Assembly: GCF_964019385.1 (NCBI RefSeq)
Contig: NC_088645.1
Span: 37,743,132-37,807,131 of the forward strand
Direction of reading: 5' to 3'
Source of the DNA: Sycon ciliatum
Lineage: Eukaryota > Porifera > Calcarea > Leucosolenida > Sycettidae
DNA length: 64,000 nucleotides
In this document: positions 19,798 to 28,928 of the stretch, in pieces
Numbering within the stretch: position 1 is the first letter of the stretch
Layout of the letters: each line of letters starts with the position of its first letter
The notes under the pieces: model-generated
What the model was told of the DNA's origin: nothing
Seen by the model: only the letters and a program-made list of their open reading frames with translations
The model's database searches: none
Position numbers and translations under genes: made by a program

Positions 19798-20313
19798 TTA
19801 TAGCAGATCCCAGCCACTGTTATTGTTAATTTCCGGGGATCGCTCCCTGATATTGATGGCCTCCCGGATCCTCCTCCTGGGGCGGTCACGCTCAGAACCG
19901 AGAACCCGGATACCTGAGAAAGCCGTTGCTCCCAATGGCAATGGGTCAGATGCATGCTTGGCCGCGAAATGCTCACCCAGCGCGGTGCCGCTCACTGTGT
20001 TGCGTGCGTCGTCGTTGTGTTCTTTTGTCCTGGTAGCGAGGCTGCGGTACGTCTCTCCGACATATCTATTACCACATTTGCACTCGAGGTGGTATACAAC
20101 ATTTCGCTCCGTGCATGCCCCTGAACCGGACATGCAGGCGACACAAGCAGCTTTGGGCCGCCCCCGTCTACGGGGCCTGGACGGGTCTACATACCTGCGG
20201 CATGGTGGTTTGCGGAGGGCAGACGTGCAAATCATAGAACTTAGACGGCGGTTCCTGTAAATCAGCTGGGCATTTATCTTGCCATTACGCCTGCATGTCC
20301 GGTTCAGGGGCAT
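19798..20313 (-). CDS. Penelope GIY-YIG endonuclease fragment, left copy
   Basis: Begins in the linker (INAQLIYRNRRLSSMIC), then a Cys-rich segment CVACMSGSGACTERN, then GIY-YIG VVYHLECKCGNRYVGETYRS with TRTKEH; ends SPEINNNSGWDLL. This is the standard Penelope C-terminus. The RT domain is absent, so the ORF start is an artefact of truncation. Confidence 0.82.
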   Translation of the reverse strand: MPLNRTCRRNGKINAQLIYRNRRLSSMICTSALRKPPCRRYVDPSRPRRRGRPKAACVACMSGSGACTERNVVYHLECKCGNRYVGETYRSLATRTKEHNDDARNTVSGTALGEHFAAKHASDPLPLGATAFSGIRVLGSERDRPRRRIREAINIRERSPEINNNSGWDLL

Positions 20314-20630
20314 GCACGGAGCGAAATGTTGTATACCACCTCGAGTGCAAATGTGGTAATAGATATGTCGGAGAGACGTACCGCAGCCTCGCTACCAGGA
20401 CAAAAGAACACAACGACGACGCACGCAACACAGTGAGCGGCACCGCGCTGGGTGAGCATTTCGCGGCCAAGCATGCATCTGACCCATTGCCATTGGGAGC
20501 AACGGCTTTCTCAGGTATCCGGGTTCTCGGTTCTGAGCGTGACCGCCCCAGGAGGAGGATCCGGGAGGCCATCAATATCAGGGAGCGATCCCCGGAAATT
20601 AACAATAACAGTGGCTGGGATCTGCTATAA
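20295..20630 (+). CDS. Penelope GIY-YIG endonuclease fragment, right copy
   Basis: 111 codons identical in sequence to the last part of the left copy, starting at MSGSGACTERN and ending SGWDLL. It starts at the inverted junction, so it is a truncated protein end rather than a gene. Confidence 0.82.
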   Translation: MSGSGACTERNVVYHLECKCGNRYVGETYRSLATRTKEHNDDARNTVSGTALGEHFAAKHASDPLPLGATAFSGIRVLGSERDRPRRRIREAINIRERSPEINNNSGWDLL

Positions 20631-20883
20631 CACCACCTTACTGCGAGTGGCGCGGGGCTCTAGACACCTCACTGGTGGTGTGAGACTGGAACTGGGCTGT
20701 TATCACTGCTGTAGCGCAGTATCTACTTTCCTCGCCGTTTGTGCTTGTGTTGTCATGTATATGTAGTAATGCACACCCGCCATGGCGTGCTTTGCACTTC
20801 TCTACGCGCGCTGTCACTATGTACCGCGCTTTGCTTGCTTGCCTCCTTCTTTTATACTGGTGTTCTTTCCATGTCCACTTCAT

Positions 20884-20926
20884 TCCTGATGATGGTCATA
20901 AAGACCGAAACGTTGTAACGATACCA
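20884..20926 (+). ncRNA. Hammerhead-like motif in right PLE2 3' region
   Basis: Same core as the left copy, on the plus strand: CTGATGA at 20886, stem II GGTC/GACC, GAAAC at 20907-20911. Stem I pairing next to the core is poor. Confidence 0.45.
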
Positions 20927-21049
20927 ATGGATTTGTGTGAAATGCAGTGCTCTCTTGAGTGTAGGCAGGTTGCCTGCAAACAATTCAAGTATAATGAAGC
21001 TGCGTGAAGCGTCCTTCAAAATTTTAAATATCTCTTATTATTATTATTA

Positions 21050-21335
21050 ATTTGAAACTCGGATGTTGAGCCATAAATAAATGTGGAAGAGAAAAAGACA
21101 TATGGACACGAGTTAAGAGTAACTATCCATCACTGTAACATGATACTATATACAGTCAGAAAGTGCAATAACTAGGCACAAAACTGACAGAGTACTGAAA
21201 CATTCGATGTCCTGACACCTACCTAGCTTTAACACATCTCCGTAGCGCTAACCGTGACTGTATATAGTATCATGTTACAGTGATGGATAGTTACTCTTAA
21301 CTCGTATCCATATGTCTTTTTCTCTTCCACAATTA
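21050..21335. repeat. Family K, copy 3 (short inverted pair)
   Basis: Starts TTTGAAACTCGGATGTTGAG, then the K arm to about 21252 meets the inverted distal arm (TGACTGTATATAGTATCATG...CATATGTC). The central arm parts seen in other copies are absent. Confidence 0.75.
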
Positions 21336-21344
21336 TTATTAATA

Positions 21345-21442
21345 TTTATTTTTTTTCTCACCCCACACCCCTCTACCCTGTTATCGGCCCTCTTAAGAGT
21401 TGTGTTCATCACTGTTGAGGCTTCCGATGGAAAATAAAAGAA

Positions 21443-21493
<51 letters not shown>

Positions 21494-21494
21494 A
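21345..21494 (+). repeat. Retroposon 3' tail ending in (CTA)n
   Basis: GTTGAGGCTTCCGATGGAAA then ATAAAAGAATA and about 16 ACT/CTA units. It looks like a LINE 3' UTR whose tail grew into a microsatellite. Confidence 0.5.
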
Positions 21495-21521
21495 TTGATG
21501 CTTTGCATTCTATTCTCCATG

Positions 21522-21735
21522 TCACTAACACATATTCACACTTACAGACACAGCTCTCCACTTGGCTCCTTCACTTTCTACCAACACACTTCACCATTGC
21601 TGCTGGTAACCACACTTCTCGTGCTTTCCCTTCACATCGCACTAACACATATTCACACTTACAGACACAGCTCTCCACTGGTCTCTTTCGCTCCTTCCCT
21701 TTCTACCAACACACTTCACCATTGCTGCTACCCTT
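21522..21735 (+). repeat. Tandem duplication, about 118-bp unit
   Basis: CACTAACACATATTCACACT occurs at 21522 and 21640, each followed by ACAGACACAGCTCTCCACT and then CTACCAACACACTTCACCAT. The units differ by a short insertion. Confidence 0.75.
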
Positions 21736-21759
21736 CACACATACAAAGATTTCCAGCAC

Positions 21760-22710
21760 TACCGCACCACACAGCTTATATACTCGTTTCAGTTTTTGTT
21801 AGCTTTAGTAGAATGGTTTTCTTTTTCACCCTGAAGATGGGCCATGCCCGAAAATTTGGTGCATTCAATTTATATCTAATATTATTTGTTTTTTTTGGAA
21901 GTGAAGTGAACATATGCAGCGAAGAGACCGTAGTTGGAGAGTTTGAAGTGAGGTACCCTATATTATTATATTATACGCATTCCCGCGTTGAAGTGTAGCA
22001 GCAGTATGCTGCGTCCACAGCTTCGCTTATGCAGAATGGCTTGGGTGAGAGGAGAGGGGAGAGAAAGCAACAAGGCAACCAACATCTATGAAATTGGCCA
22101 CAATAACATGAAGAGAACCAACCATTACCTACATATGCATGATTGCACAAGAATGGGGACGACAAAATATAATGGCTATAATCATTGTGCCACAAAACCG
22201 GTACACAGGAGATCTGTCGACAATGTAACGAAACATAAAACTCAGTTACTCAATACAGGTTCCACTAAATTACAAGAGAACAACGCTACAACGTTAGAAT
22301 TGCTGCTAAATTATCGCAAGTGTAGAGAACGAGTCAAATGAAAACCATGAACAGACTGTCCCGAAGTTATTTTGGGAACAAACTGTACTACATGTACTTG
22401 CTGATACTGACGCTGACGGAACACGAATTTGAGTTGAATACTCACGAAGTCTTGTACATGTACATCATTATGCGCCGGTGTTGTGGAGTAAGCAGGTACG
22501 TCAGTCACCAATCCAGCTTCAGCTCCACGCTCGCTTCAGCAGAATGTTGCCCGCGTTTGCTTTGCCTCCACACGGATAGACGACCAGCGCAGAGTCCCGC
22601 AGCTCCGTGGCCGTAAGGTCTTGATATTCGCCGTTAGCGCCGTCAAGTCTCAGTCCACCTCTCACACCAAGCCGCCCTATGAAAATCTTTCTCTCTCCAT
22701 TGGACCCTAT
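21760..22710. other. Unassigned stretch
   Basis: Contains CCTGAAGATGGGCCATGCCCGAAAA (21831-21855), which has the look of a Penelope or LINE 3' terminal motif but lacks a GATGA core. The rest (22000-22700) has only short open frames with no recognised domain. Confidence 0.35.
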
Positions 22711-22934
22711 AAGATTTTCTATAATAGTTCAATTTTTGTTTCAGTGTCCTTTAGTACAACGACGAACCCTGATGAGTGTTGTACGAAAACTTGTTTGAAT
22801 CCATATTTTTTCTTTACAACATTTCTTCATATTTTCATCGTTTTATTGCACATTGTCTCCCCCGTTTTTAAATTGCATGAATAAAGTACACAAATGTCGG
22901 TTCAGCTAGTTTTATTGATTGCGGTTATCAAATT
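22711..22934 (+). repeat. Penelope-like element terminus, plus orientation
   Basis: Inverted counterpart of 9054-9277. Contains CCTGATGAGTGTTGTACGAAAAC at about 22767 and ends GATTGCGGTTATCAAATT. An adjacent GTACAAC...GTTGTAC inverted repeat surrounds the core. Confidence 0.65.
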
Positions 22935-22955
22935 ATTGTCTCCTCGCCGTGTTTA

Positions 22956-22956
<1 letters not shown>

Positions 22957-23014
<58 letters not shown>
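22957..23014. repeat. (AAT)n microsatellite
   Basis: About 19 AAT units; a second block lies at 23087-23118, separated by a hairpin-rich spacer with ATGAAGTTG and CAACTTCAT in inverted order. Confidence 0.9.
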
Positions 23015-23015
<1 letters not shown>

Positions 23016-23086
23016 CATGAAGTTGGTTATTAGTTGGAACAATCAACTTCATGACTATTACCGCCGAAGTCGCAACTTCTAACTTC

Positions 23087-23118
<32 letters not shown>

Positions 23119-23379
23119 TTTTGGGGATTCTTTGTACTTCGTCTTTCTTGTTTTTCTTGTTCCTTTGTTTTTTGTGGGACAGATTTTTGGTGTACTGATT
23201 TCGGTCGTTGTTGTGTCTGACTCTATTCCCAATATCTAATTCTGTGGTTGGTTTTCCAACTCATTGGGTTTTGTAGTTTCCATCATGAGTTTGATTCCAT
23301 CGTGAGTTTGATTCCATCGTGAGTTTTGATTCTATTTGCTATTTTTCGTTCCATTTTTGAGCTCATATTTTATTTTCCT

Positions 23380-23512
23380 GATTTCTTCTCCAGTGTATGT
23401 TGTATTGCATTTTAATACATTGTGTTAATTTTTGCCCGTAAAAGAGGCTTGCACTTTAAAAAATAAAATAAAAAAAATAAAAAATAAAAAATAATAATAA
23501 TAATAATAATAA
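23380..23512 (+). repeat. LINE/SINE 3' tail
   Basis: TTTTTGCCCGTAAAAGAGGC is shared with the retroposon at 35395-35547 (TTTTGCCCGTACAAGAGGC); here it is followed by an A-rich (AAAATA)n tail and an AAT run. Confidence 0.55.
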
Positions 23513-23950
23513 TGTGGAAGAGAAAAGGACATATGGATACGAGTTAAGAGTAACTCTCCATCACTGTAACATGATACTATATACAGTCAGAAAGTGCAAT
23601 AACTAGGCACAAAACTGACAGAGTACTGAAACATTCGACGTCCTGACACCTAGCTTCAACACATCTCCGTAGCGCTAACCGACAGCCTTCCAACTTGGAA
23701 GGTTCAAGGTTATGGAAAAGACCAAAGAGGGGAAAGAGGGGTCTTTTCCATAACCTTGAACCTTCCAAGTTGGAAGGCTGTCGGTTAGCGCTACGGAGAT
23801 GTGTTGAAGCTAGGTGTCAGGACGTCGAATGTTTCAGTACTCTGTCAGTTTTGTGCCTAGTTATTGCACTTTCTGACTGTATATAGTATCATGTTACAGT
23901 GATGGAGAGTTACTCTTAACTCGTATCCATATGTCCTTTTCTCTTCCACA
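23513..23950. repeat. Family K, copy 4: nearly perfect 438-bp palindrome
   Basis: Arms of about 213 bp (23513-23725 and 23738-23950) meet at a short AAAGAGGGGAAAGAGGGG centre. I see almost no mismatch between arms, so this is the youngest-looking K copy. Flanked by AAT repeats on both sides. Confidence 0.88.
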
Positions 23951-23979
23951 TTTATTTATGGCTCAACATCCGAGTTTCA

Positions 23980-24028
<49 letters not shown>

Positions 24029-24395
24029 TAGAAAGGATAAGGACATAAGGATACGAGTTAAGAGTAACTCTCAGAAAGTATTAGGCGTGTTCCAACTCAC
24101 CGACGTCACCGATGCCGAGCATCACTGTACCTGCATATTATATGCAGTCAGAAAGTGCAATAACTAGGCACAAAACTGACAAGAGTACTGAGACATTCGA
24201 CGTCCTGACACCTAGCTTCAACACATCTCCGTAGCGCTAACCGACAGCTTTCCAATTTGGAAGGTTCAAGGTTATGAAAAGACCAAAGAGGGGAAGGCAA
24301 GCGCAACGAAAATGAGCAAAAGCCACAGTCCCAAAGGAACAAAGAATGTCAATTGTTACTGGACGATGACGAGACCAGTACGATATTTTATACGA
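24029..24395. repeat. Family K, copy 5 (one arm, disrupted)
   Basis: TAGAAAGGATAAGGACATAA start, then about 60 bp of other sequence (24075-24140) replaces part of the arm, then the arm continues to the GAGCAAAAGCCACAGTCC region also seen in copy 1. Confidence 0.75.
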
Positions 24396-24454
24396 TGTGT
24401 ACGACGTAATGCTCTTTTCTCTCCGAAACTCAACACTTGCAAGCCAGATATTCA

Positions 24455-24547
24455 AGAAAGAAAAAATCATCAGTCACACCACCGGGACTCGAACCAGGGA
24501 CCTTGCTATTCACGAGCAATGCTCTAACCAACTGAGCTACAGTATGA
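24455..24547 (-). repeat. tRNA-derived SINE or tRNA pseudogene
   Basis: Minus strand reads TAGCTCAGTTGGTTAGAGCA (A box) and GGTTCGAGTCCC (B box). The anticodon loop lacks T33, and no acceptor stem partner is seen, so it is not scored as a functional tRNA. It runs almost to the N gap. Confidence 0.65.
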
Positions 24548-24560
24548 CTCTTATCCCCAG

Positions 24561-24760
24561 NNNNNNNNNNNNNNNNNNNNNNNNNNNNNNNNNNNNNNNN
24601 NNNNNNNNNNNNNNNNNNNNNNNNNNNNNNNNNNNNNNNNNNNNNNNNNNNNNNNNNNNNNNNNNNNNNNNNNNNNNNNNNNNNNNNNNNNNNNNNNNNN
24701 NNNNNNNNNNNNNNNNNNNNNNNNNNNNNNNNNNNNNNNNNNNNNNNNNNNNNNNNNNNN
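24561..24760. other. Assembly gap (200 N)
   Basis: Exactly 200 unknown bases, a round number suggesting a scaffold gap of unspecified size. Confidence 0.98.
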
Positions 24761-25253
24761 GGCGTTCATGCGTTCAAGTAATTATAGAGGATTCACAAAC
24801 ACGGGTAAAACCACGGTTATGGGAAAGTTGTTATGGAAACTGTGGTACTGGGTTTAAGGGCGCGTTCAGACTACCGATAAACAGTGACCGATTGGGAAAG
24901 GCGCCAAGGTGATTTGATCACGTGACGTTACTGGCACGTTACCGGTGGGAAAGTTTTACTGCCGCGGCGGCTGCGGCAGTAAACTTTTACCGGCAGTAAA
25001 AAAGTGCTCAGGCTGCATGCGCGCTGGGAAAAAGGGAAAATCCCTTGTCAGTGCCACGGTGAGAGCTGAAAACTTCACGGTAAGGCCATGGTAAAAAATA
25101 AAGTTGATTCTCAGGTCATGAGCCTGTGAAAATCGGTGCGAGCGAGCGATTTTTTATTTTAATTCCCACAATTTTTTTATTTCCAAAGATAGGGTCACAC
25201 ATGTGTACGTCACAGGTTCATAATTAATTTATAATTATTTTATTATTCAGGCC

Positions 25254-25288
25254 AGGGAGTAGAAAAATACCGGTATTTTACTACTCCC
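25254..25288. repeat. 35-bp palindrome
   Basis: AGGGAGTAGAAAAATACCGG continues as its inverse to CTACTCCC. Same design as the palindrome at 36124. No flanking direct repeat seen here. Confidence 0.8.
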
Positions 25289-26415
25289 GGATTCATTTAG
25301 AAAAGCGATCCTGTCAGCTTTTCTATTATTGTGTTCACATGGCAAGAAAAACGACATCGCTATGCTACGTAAGTTTCTACGTAAGGTGCTCGGTATTTCA
25401 CTTAGGCTACGTAAGTCTCTACGTAAGGTGCTCGGTATTAGATCTACCAACGGGTGGTAGCCGCGTGCTGTGCACGTGCACGGCAGACATTGTGTTGCAG
25501 TGCAGTCCGTGTTCGGATGTGCATGCGCGAGGAACTTCCTCCTTTGGAACTGCTTCTTGTATGAGCTGTTTCGGATATTTCGTCTCCTGGCCTGGCTTAT
25601 TTCGTTTCGTCGCTGCTGAGACTTCCTTTCGCGGAATATTACTCAATGACAGGTGACTTGACCAGTTCCCTTTGATTCTTTTGCTTGTGTTGACTCTTTC
25701 ATTTACGAAAAGTGTGCTCATTTTGGGCGGAATGCAATAAATATTGGAAAAGCTGACAGGATCTCTTTTCTAATTTAGCTTTTCCGCTGCCGAGGCCTCC
25801 TTTTACGGAATACTCGATGACAGGTGATCTCTGAGTTGACCGGTTTCCTTCGATTCATTTGCTTATGCTCACCCTTTCATTTACGGAGACAGGTGCTGAT
25901 TTTATTCGGATTTAGATCCATTTTTATCTCTTTGCCCTTGTCTACAGTGTGCGAAGAACGCGAGTTCACCTTCTTGACGGTAAGGCTTATGTTAGATGTG
26001 TTGTCATTGTGCATTGGTACGTTACAAGTAAGGCACTGGTCAGTGGCATACTATCGTTGGCAGTTCCCAATCTGGACGGAAAGGTTCAAGGACCCATTGA
26101 CCGAAAATCTCCATTGTGGAGAGGTTCAGTAAACTTGTTTGCTTCGTACGAAACAAGTCAACGGGTGCAGTCTCGTCTCGTGAAGATCTCGTACTTGTAT
26201 GATTGGATTTGTTTACTCCAGTCTAGTCTGTTTTATTTATTATTTGTGAGTTCCGCCGAGATTGCACTGCCCCAAATGAAGTTTCGTGCCGCGAAAGCAA
26301 GAATTACGATCTGCAATCTGTTTGTAGTACTGTACCTGCAAGAATGTGCTGTACATGTATCGTACTTTCTCTGTTGCTGTTTCAGTTGCCGTCATGTTGC
26401 TAAAGAAACGTTCAG

Positions 26416-26706
26416 TAGAGAGGTTCTGCAAAACGAAAATTCGAACGAAGTTTCGCGACAGTCCTTGCGAAAGTGTGTACGAATTTTTGCACGAACTTTG
26501 CGTTCTGCACATTTTCGTAGTTTGCGCAGGCCAAGTGCACGTACGCCATGACCCAATGATCTCACGAAAGTGTGTACGACTGTTCATTTCGCGTTCCCTG
26601 CAAGTTTCGCGTCCAAAGTAATAGTTGCGAAAGTTCGTGCGAAGTTTCGCACTTCATGGCGTGGAACGAAAGTTTGTACGCATTTTCGTTTTGCAGAACC
26701 TCTCTA
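26416..26706. repeat. 291-bp MITE inside module copy 1
   Basis: TAGAGAGGTTCTGCAAAACG at the left is inverted at the right (CGTTTTGCAGAACCTCTCTA). Module copy 3 lacks it (GGTTCAATGACTC at about 34181-34193 on the plus strand reads as its inverse), giving a near-clean empty site. The interior is full of CGAAA/TTCGC palindromes. Confidence 0.8.
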
Positions 26707-27705
26707 GTGACTCATTTGTTTCATACGAGACAAGTCAATGAGTCGCTGTGGCTTAGAATCTTTCGCTGTAGAAGAAATCTATTCGTATGTCTATTGGAGA
26801 AATAATTGTATTCACTGGTTATAAAATAGGTTAAGACAAACTCACAGAATAAATAACATCGGTCCCTTGGTGTTCGTCCTAAAGAGGTTCGACTGGATAT
26901 CATTTATACTCACGAAAAGATGTGTAAGATTTTATTATTATGGAGTGCCTTGTTTATCTCTCAGTACCTCCAACCATAGTTTTGCCCCTTTTATCCTCAG
27001 GATCAGTGTAGTTGTTGGAACGAGGTGTCGGACTCAGCAATGTATTTGTTTACATTTTAATACATTATTTATTGTTCCTCCTTTGCTGTGTTGTTTTAGA
27101 AAATCGAGGACTAACAGTTTGAAGCTTGTTTCGCGCTCACACAAAGTCTCATTTAGGGTTCCCAGTAAAAAGGCAACATTGCCTGTTGGGAAATCCCTAA
27201 CAAAATAAGAAAAAATAATAATAATAATAATAATAATAAGTCATTGAACTGCTTCCAAAAGTTGTATCAACATCAACAGGGTTACGATTTCAGTGCAATA
27301 TGATGCAGGATGACCTTATCACGATAACCCATGATTTTAAACCATTATAAACACAGAATCAACAAAAACGTGACACGCACCTGGTTACATTTCTCAAATA
27401 AATCTGATCGAGGGTGGGGAAATCTGAAATATCTGAAAGGCAAGACAATTTTATGACAGAGTCATGAAATTCTGCTACAGCAACATGCACAGAATGACCT
27501 CCGTATAAAAAAAAGTATCACCACATTCCACCACTACTCACATGTTTCCCCGCAGAAGAACATGCTAGTGCCATATTCTGCAAGAAAAGGCTTGCACATC
27601 AATGCGTATAATACGGTATTGATATGATGTGAAGGCCATCATTTACATATTGATATAGGGCATTCCATTGATTGGCCAATTGGTGACAGAAAAAACAAAA
27701 GAAAT

Positions 27706-28118
27706 TATAGCAATAAAAACTGCTTTATGGCAGTTTTCTAAAAAAAGTTATTGTGTTCTAGTCCGTGGACCCCGTCTAAAAAGTAAGAAATTAACGAAAT
27801 GTGATAGCTGAAAATTAAAATTTCACACAAAACCTCACAATAATCACACACAGAATGAAAAGCTACATTGTACATGTAGAAGACCTTTTCCCCTCGTGAT
27901 CCTCTTTCCTATTCATGCATGTTGCCAATTGTTGGTGCAGTACAAGTTTAGTGTTGAAAGCAGCATTTCAAGTGTTGTGATTATTGTGAGGTTTTGTGTG
28001 AAATTTTAATTTTCAGCTATCACATTTCGTTAATTTCTTACTTTTTAGACGGGGTCCACGGACTAGAACACAATAACTTTTTTTAGAAAACTGCCATAAA
28101 GCAGTTTTTATTGCTATA
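27706..28118. repeat. Fold-back T, copy 1
   Basis: TATAGCAATAAAAACTGCTT and its inverse form the ends, with arms of about 160 bp including GACGGGGTCC and AAAAAGTAAGAAATTAACG. It is found as the right end of every module (also 31004-31480 and 32785-33150), so it moves or is copied with the module. Confidence 0.82.
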
Positions 28119-28926
28119 CAGTAAAACCTGTAACTAACGACCACCCCTTGGTGCCCGGAAAAGTGGTCTTTAGTGGCAGGTGGTCTTTAGTTAGAGGTTT
28201 GCACCGCATGACCATATATGGATCCCATTATATGATATGTATATCAAAATGCAGATAATACAATCCCCCACCACTTGCGCACTGACATTGTTCTTTCAGA
28301 TCATACAACACTTGGAGAGAGAGAAAATCAAGTTTTATTGCAGACATTAAATTCAGCTCCTACTTCTGAAGCCAGGAGTCAAGAGTTCCCTGTTGAAGCT
28401 TCTCTTTGCGCTGGGCTTCAAGTTTGTTCATGAAGGCACCAAGTTTCTCTACATCCATTGCCATAGTAGACAAGCCACGCTGCAACGTAAACTGTTTCTC
28501 CTTCGAGTAGTAAACATCGATCAAAGAGCGCTTTGGATGCGCTCTCCAAGACGTTTCCTATCATGTTTGTTCTTGACAGCACTTGAAATTATGACAGGTG
28601 TAGTGCAGTCCACACTGATTCCACAGTCAAAATGAGACTGCGTTCATTTGTCCAGCTGTAGTATCGAAACAGTCCTTTCAGGACCATGGAAAATCATCAA
28701 CATTTCGAGAAGGAGCTTCGAGCAATGTTTGATTTCCTACATCGTGGTCGCTAGTTACGGGTCAAAATTCGACATTGGGACAAGAAAAGGCGGTCGCTGG
28801 TCGCGTTCAGCAGGTAGTCGCTAGTCACAGTGCATTTTGAATGTGAGACCGTCCGTGCCTGACGAAGTGGTCGGTAGTACCAGGCTGGTCGCTAGTCACG
28901 GTGGTCGTTAGTTACAGGTTTTACTG
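28119..28926. mobile_element. pogo/Tc1-mariner-like non-autonomous element
   Basis: TIR of about 26 bp: CAGTAAAACCTGTAACTAAC at the left and its inverse ending GGTTTTACTG at the right, flanked by TA on both sides. CAGT-type ends with TA duplications are typical of pogo/Tigger elements. It sits exactly between module copies 1 and 2. About 808 bp, too short for a full transposase. Confidence 0.82.
28360..28464 (-). pseudogene. Possible C-terminal remnant of pogo-type transposase
   Basis: Minus strand encodes 34 residues from MAMDVEKLGAFMNKLEAQ to QQGTLDSWLQK and a stop. The tail resembles the PCNA-binding (PIP-box) ending reported for pogo-type transposases, but the second aromatic residue is missing. 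Short, so the call is tentative. Confidence 0.3.
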
Positions 28927-28928
28927 TA

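Larger units (their letters stand above)
19440..20989. mobile_element. Two Penelope-like 3' ends in head-to-head inverted arrangement (PLE2)
   Basis: Left arm reads minus (about 20313 down to 19440), right arm plus (about 20290 to 20989); the 700-bp arms are inverted copies with only a few differences seen by eye. Each holds the GIY-YIG end of a Penelope protein and a 3' region with a hammerhead-like CTGATGA...GAAAC core. Both are 5'-truncated and lack the RT. The left copy extends about 150 bp further 5' than the right. Head-to-head partial copies are a known product of Penelope insertion. Confidence 0.85.
25295..28118 (+). repeat. Non-coding module M, copy 1 (tandem pair, first)
   Basis: Starts ATTTAGAAAAGCGATCCTGT and ends TTTTTATTGCTATA. 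Three copies in the window: 25295-28118, 28929-31480 (same orientation) and 32785-35649 (inverted). Parts in order: a short inverted-repeat block AGAAAAGCGATCC...GCTTTTC (to about 25775), a T/C-rich stretch, a 291-bp MITE (26416-26706), a block with GTCCTAAAGAGGTTCGACTG (about 26880), an A/T-rich stretch, and a terminal fold-back (27706-28118). No convincing reading frame. Copies 1 and 2 abut apart from a pogo-like insertion. Confidence 0.82.

Noticed and set aside
21831-21855. CTGAAGATGGGCC...CCCGAAAA as a hammerhead
   Set aside because: The core has CTGAAGA in place of CTGATGA and no cleavage triplet after the GAAA.
25824-26132. Coding sequence in module M (several frames of 80-200 codons)
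   Set aside because: Frames are not kept between the three module copies and show no domain; treated as non-coding.
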